Shown here piece after piece: positions 62,842-64,000 of a stretch of DNA of 64,000 nt. Numbering within the stretch: the stretch's first letter is position 1; each line of letters begins with the position of its first letter. A program made the translations under genes and the position numbers. Source of the DNA: Clostridia bacterium (GTDB taxonomy: Bacteria; Bacillota; Clostridia; Christensenellales; SZUA-584). The DNA lies in the NCBI GenBank assembly GCA_003249555.1, contig QKIQ01000057.1, positions 1-64,000 of the forward strand, read 5' to 3'. Below the pieces are notes generated by a model, which did no database searches, was not told where the DNA came from, and saw only the letters and a list, made by a program, of their open reading frames with translations.

Positions 62842-64000
62842 TTAATACAAGGCTGTCAGTTCCGTTGTCGGATACCCGGGATAATCCGGGTAATAGAAAT
62901 CGAGAATCTGATCGTATGTCCAGCCTTCATTCGCCATTTGCTGGGCGCCGCGCTGGCTCATGCCAATGCCGTGGCCAAAGCGCCGCTGATAAAGGTACCA
63001 GTTGTTGTCGTTGCTTTCGACGATGAACAGCCCGAGGCTGCTGTCAAAGAAAGATTGATAACCGCCGCCGACATCCATATCAGGGAAACTGATTGTGAAT
63101 GTGACTTCAACGGGTTCTTTTACATAACCGTCGTTTGTGCGGCCGGTGATCTCTTTTAAACCGAGAATGTGAAGCCGTATATTCGTATAGTCGGAAATGC
63201 TGACCGAGCCGTTTCTGTCGACATCCGCGATGGTCAGCGCTTCGCCCGAAAGAGCTTTTATACCGAGGATGTGAAGACGGACAAGCGTGTAGTCTGCGAT
63301 GGTGATCGTGCCGTTCATATCGGCGTCGCCAAGCAGATTGCCGCCGCCCGAAGGTGATACGTAGCGACCGGCCAGAACGGTCATTGTGACATCTGCTTTG
63401 AGCATATCTTTGCAGTCGTTTTTGCCCGTCACATCATTGCCGTTATAACCGTTTGCTCCGCCGTGGTTGCCGTCGTAAGTGTGAGTGACGATATTTGAAA
63501 AGCCGACAATTTCAATGTCGTCGGATACGCTGGCGATATACCCTTTCGCGGTGACTGCCGGAAGCGCGCAAAGACGCAGATATCTGGAGGCGTTTGCCAC
63601 GCCTGCAACGCTGTTGTCCGTGGTTTTCAAGCTGCCGTCTACCTGCTGTTTATATTGAAGAGGATTCTCGGCTGTGACGGATTTGGGAAGTATGAGAACC
63701 TCCTGCTTGCTATATTGATTGGCGACATCATACGGGTCGGACTTAATCTGATTGTACGATTTTAACGGCTCCGAGGTTGACCATCTGTGCTGTGTGATGT
63801 CCGTCCAGCCACCGTTGGATGCGGAATAATAGCACTGAACGTAATCACTGCCGTATGTGAGAACCTTTCCTCTGGTTGCATCAACAGCGCCAATGGCATT
63901 TGTTTTTGAAGAGTCATAGCCTTTGTAAACCTGATCGTTTGTATTGTCGACCAGATCATATGAACTTGATGCGGCGCCTTTTATACGATTCGCGGCATAT
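62842..64000 (-). CDS. SpoIID/LytB-domain protein with a dockerin type I pair inserted in the domain; truncated at window end
   Basis: Frame stays open to 64000 (YAANRIKGAASSSYDLVD...AIGAVDATRGKVLTYGSDYVQCYYSASNGGWTD); C-terminus RRFGHGIGMSQRGAQQMANEGWTYDQILDFYYP; DADMNGTITIADYTLVRLHILG...DVDRNGSVSISDYTNIRLHILG between them. Confidence 0.88.
   Translation of the reverse strand, partial: YAANRIKGAASSSYDLVDNTNDQVYKGYDSSKTNAIGAVDATRGKVLTYGSDYVQCYYSASNGGWTDITQHRWSTSEPLKSYNQIKSDPYDVANQYSKQEVLILPKSVTAENPLQYKQQVDGSLKTTDNSVAGVANASRYLRLCALPAVTAKGYIASVSDDIEIVGFSNIVTHTYDGNHGGANGYNGNDVTGKNDCKDMLKADVTMTVLAGRYVSPSGGGNLLGDADMNGTITIADYTLVRLHILGIKALSGEALTIADVDRNGSVSISDYTNIRLHILGLKEITGRTNDGYVKEPVEVTFTISFPDMDVGGGYQSFFDSSLGLFIVESNDNNWYLYQRRFGHGIGMSQRGAQQMANEGWTYDQILDFYYPDYPGYPTTELTALY

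Overview
64 kb window, read by eye with the supplied ORF track, from what looks like an endospore-forming Clostridia-type (Bacillota) genome: it carries sigH, a gerA-type germinant receptor operon and a SpoIID-family protein. Left to right: a 7TM histidine kinase and an RR-HD-GYP protein; an ORP/NifX-MinD(ferredoxin) metal-cluster-like operon with a DtxR-type regulator, peptide deformylase, radical SAM and DUF89 genes; a nine-gene operon (9.35-24.39 kb) resembling synthase-dependent, c-di-GMP-controlled exopolysaccharide systems (BcsA-like GT2 without PilZ, BcsB-like protein, GH8, DUF2334, a GGDEF-like protein with lost active site but kept RxxD I-site, CBM35-GH26, UDP-GlcNAc 2-epimerase, SGNH/SLH lipoprotein); a housekeeping block (mrnC-thyX-rlmB-yacP-sigH, rsgA, nucleoside kinase); a small phage-like remnant with a divergent XRE pair and three operator-like repeats; a gerA-type operon with a small D-like subunit; two Cys-rich mini-genes with near-identical leaders and trailers; FMN-bind/flavodoxin/TetR; adhE with Rex-like sites; split permease/PadR; a cellobiose-type GH1/GH94/LacI/ABC locus; and a surface island (two PT-stalk paralogs, an S8 protease with a frameshifted dockerin, a SpoIID protein with an inserted dockerin). 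Best candidates for something new: the EPS operon with its PelD/PssE-like receptor, the Cys-rich mini-gene cassettes, and the dockerin/SpoIID/PT-stalk island. I saw no rRNA, tRNA or CRISPR array.
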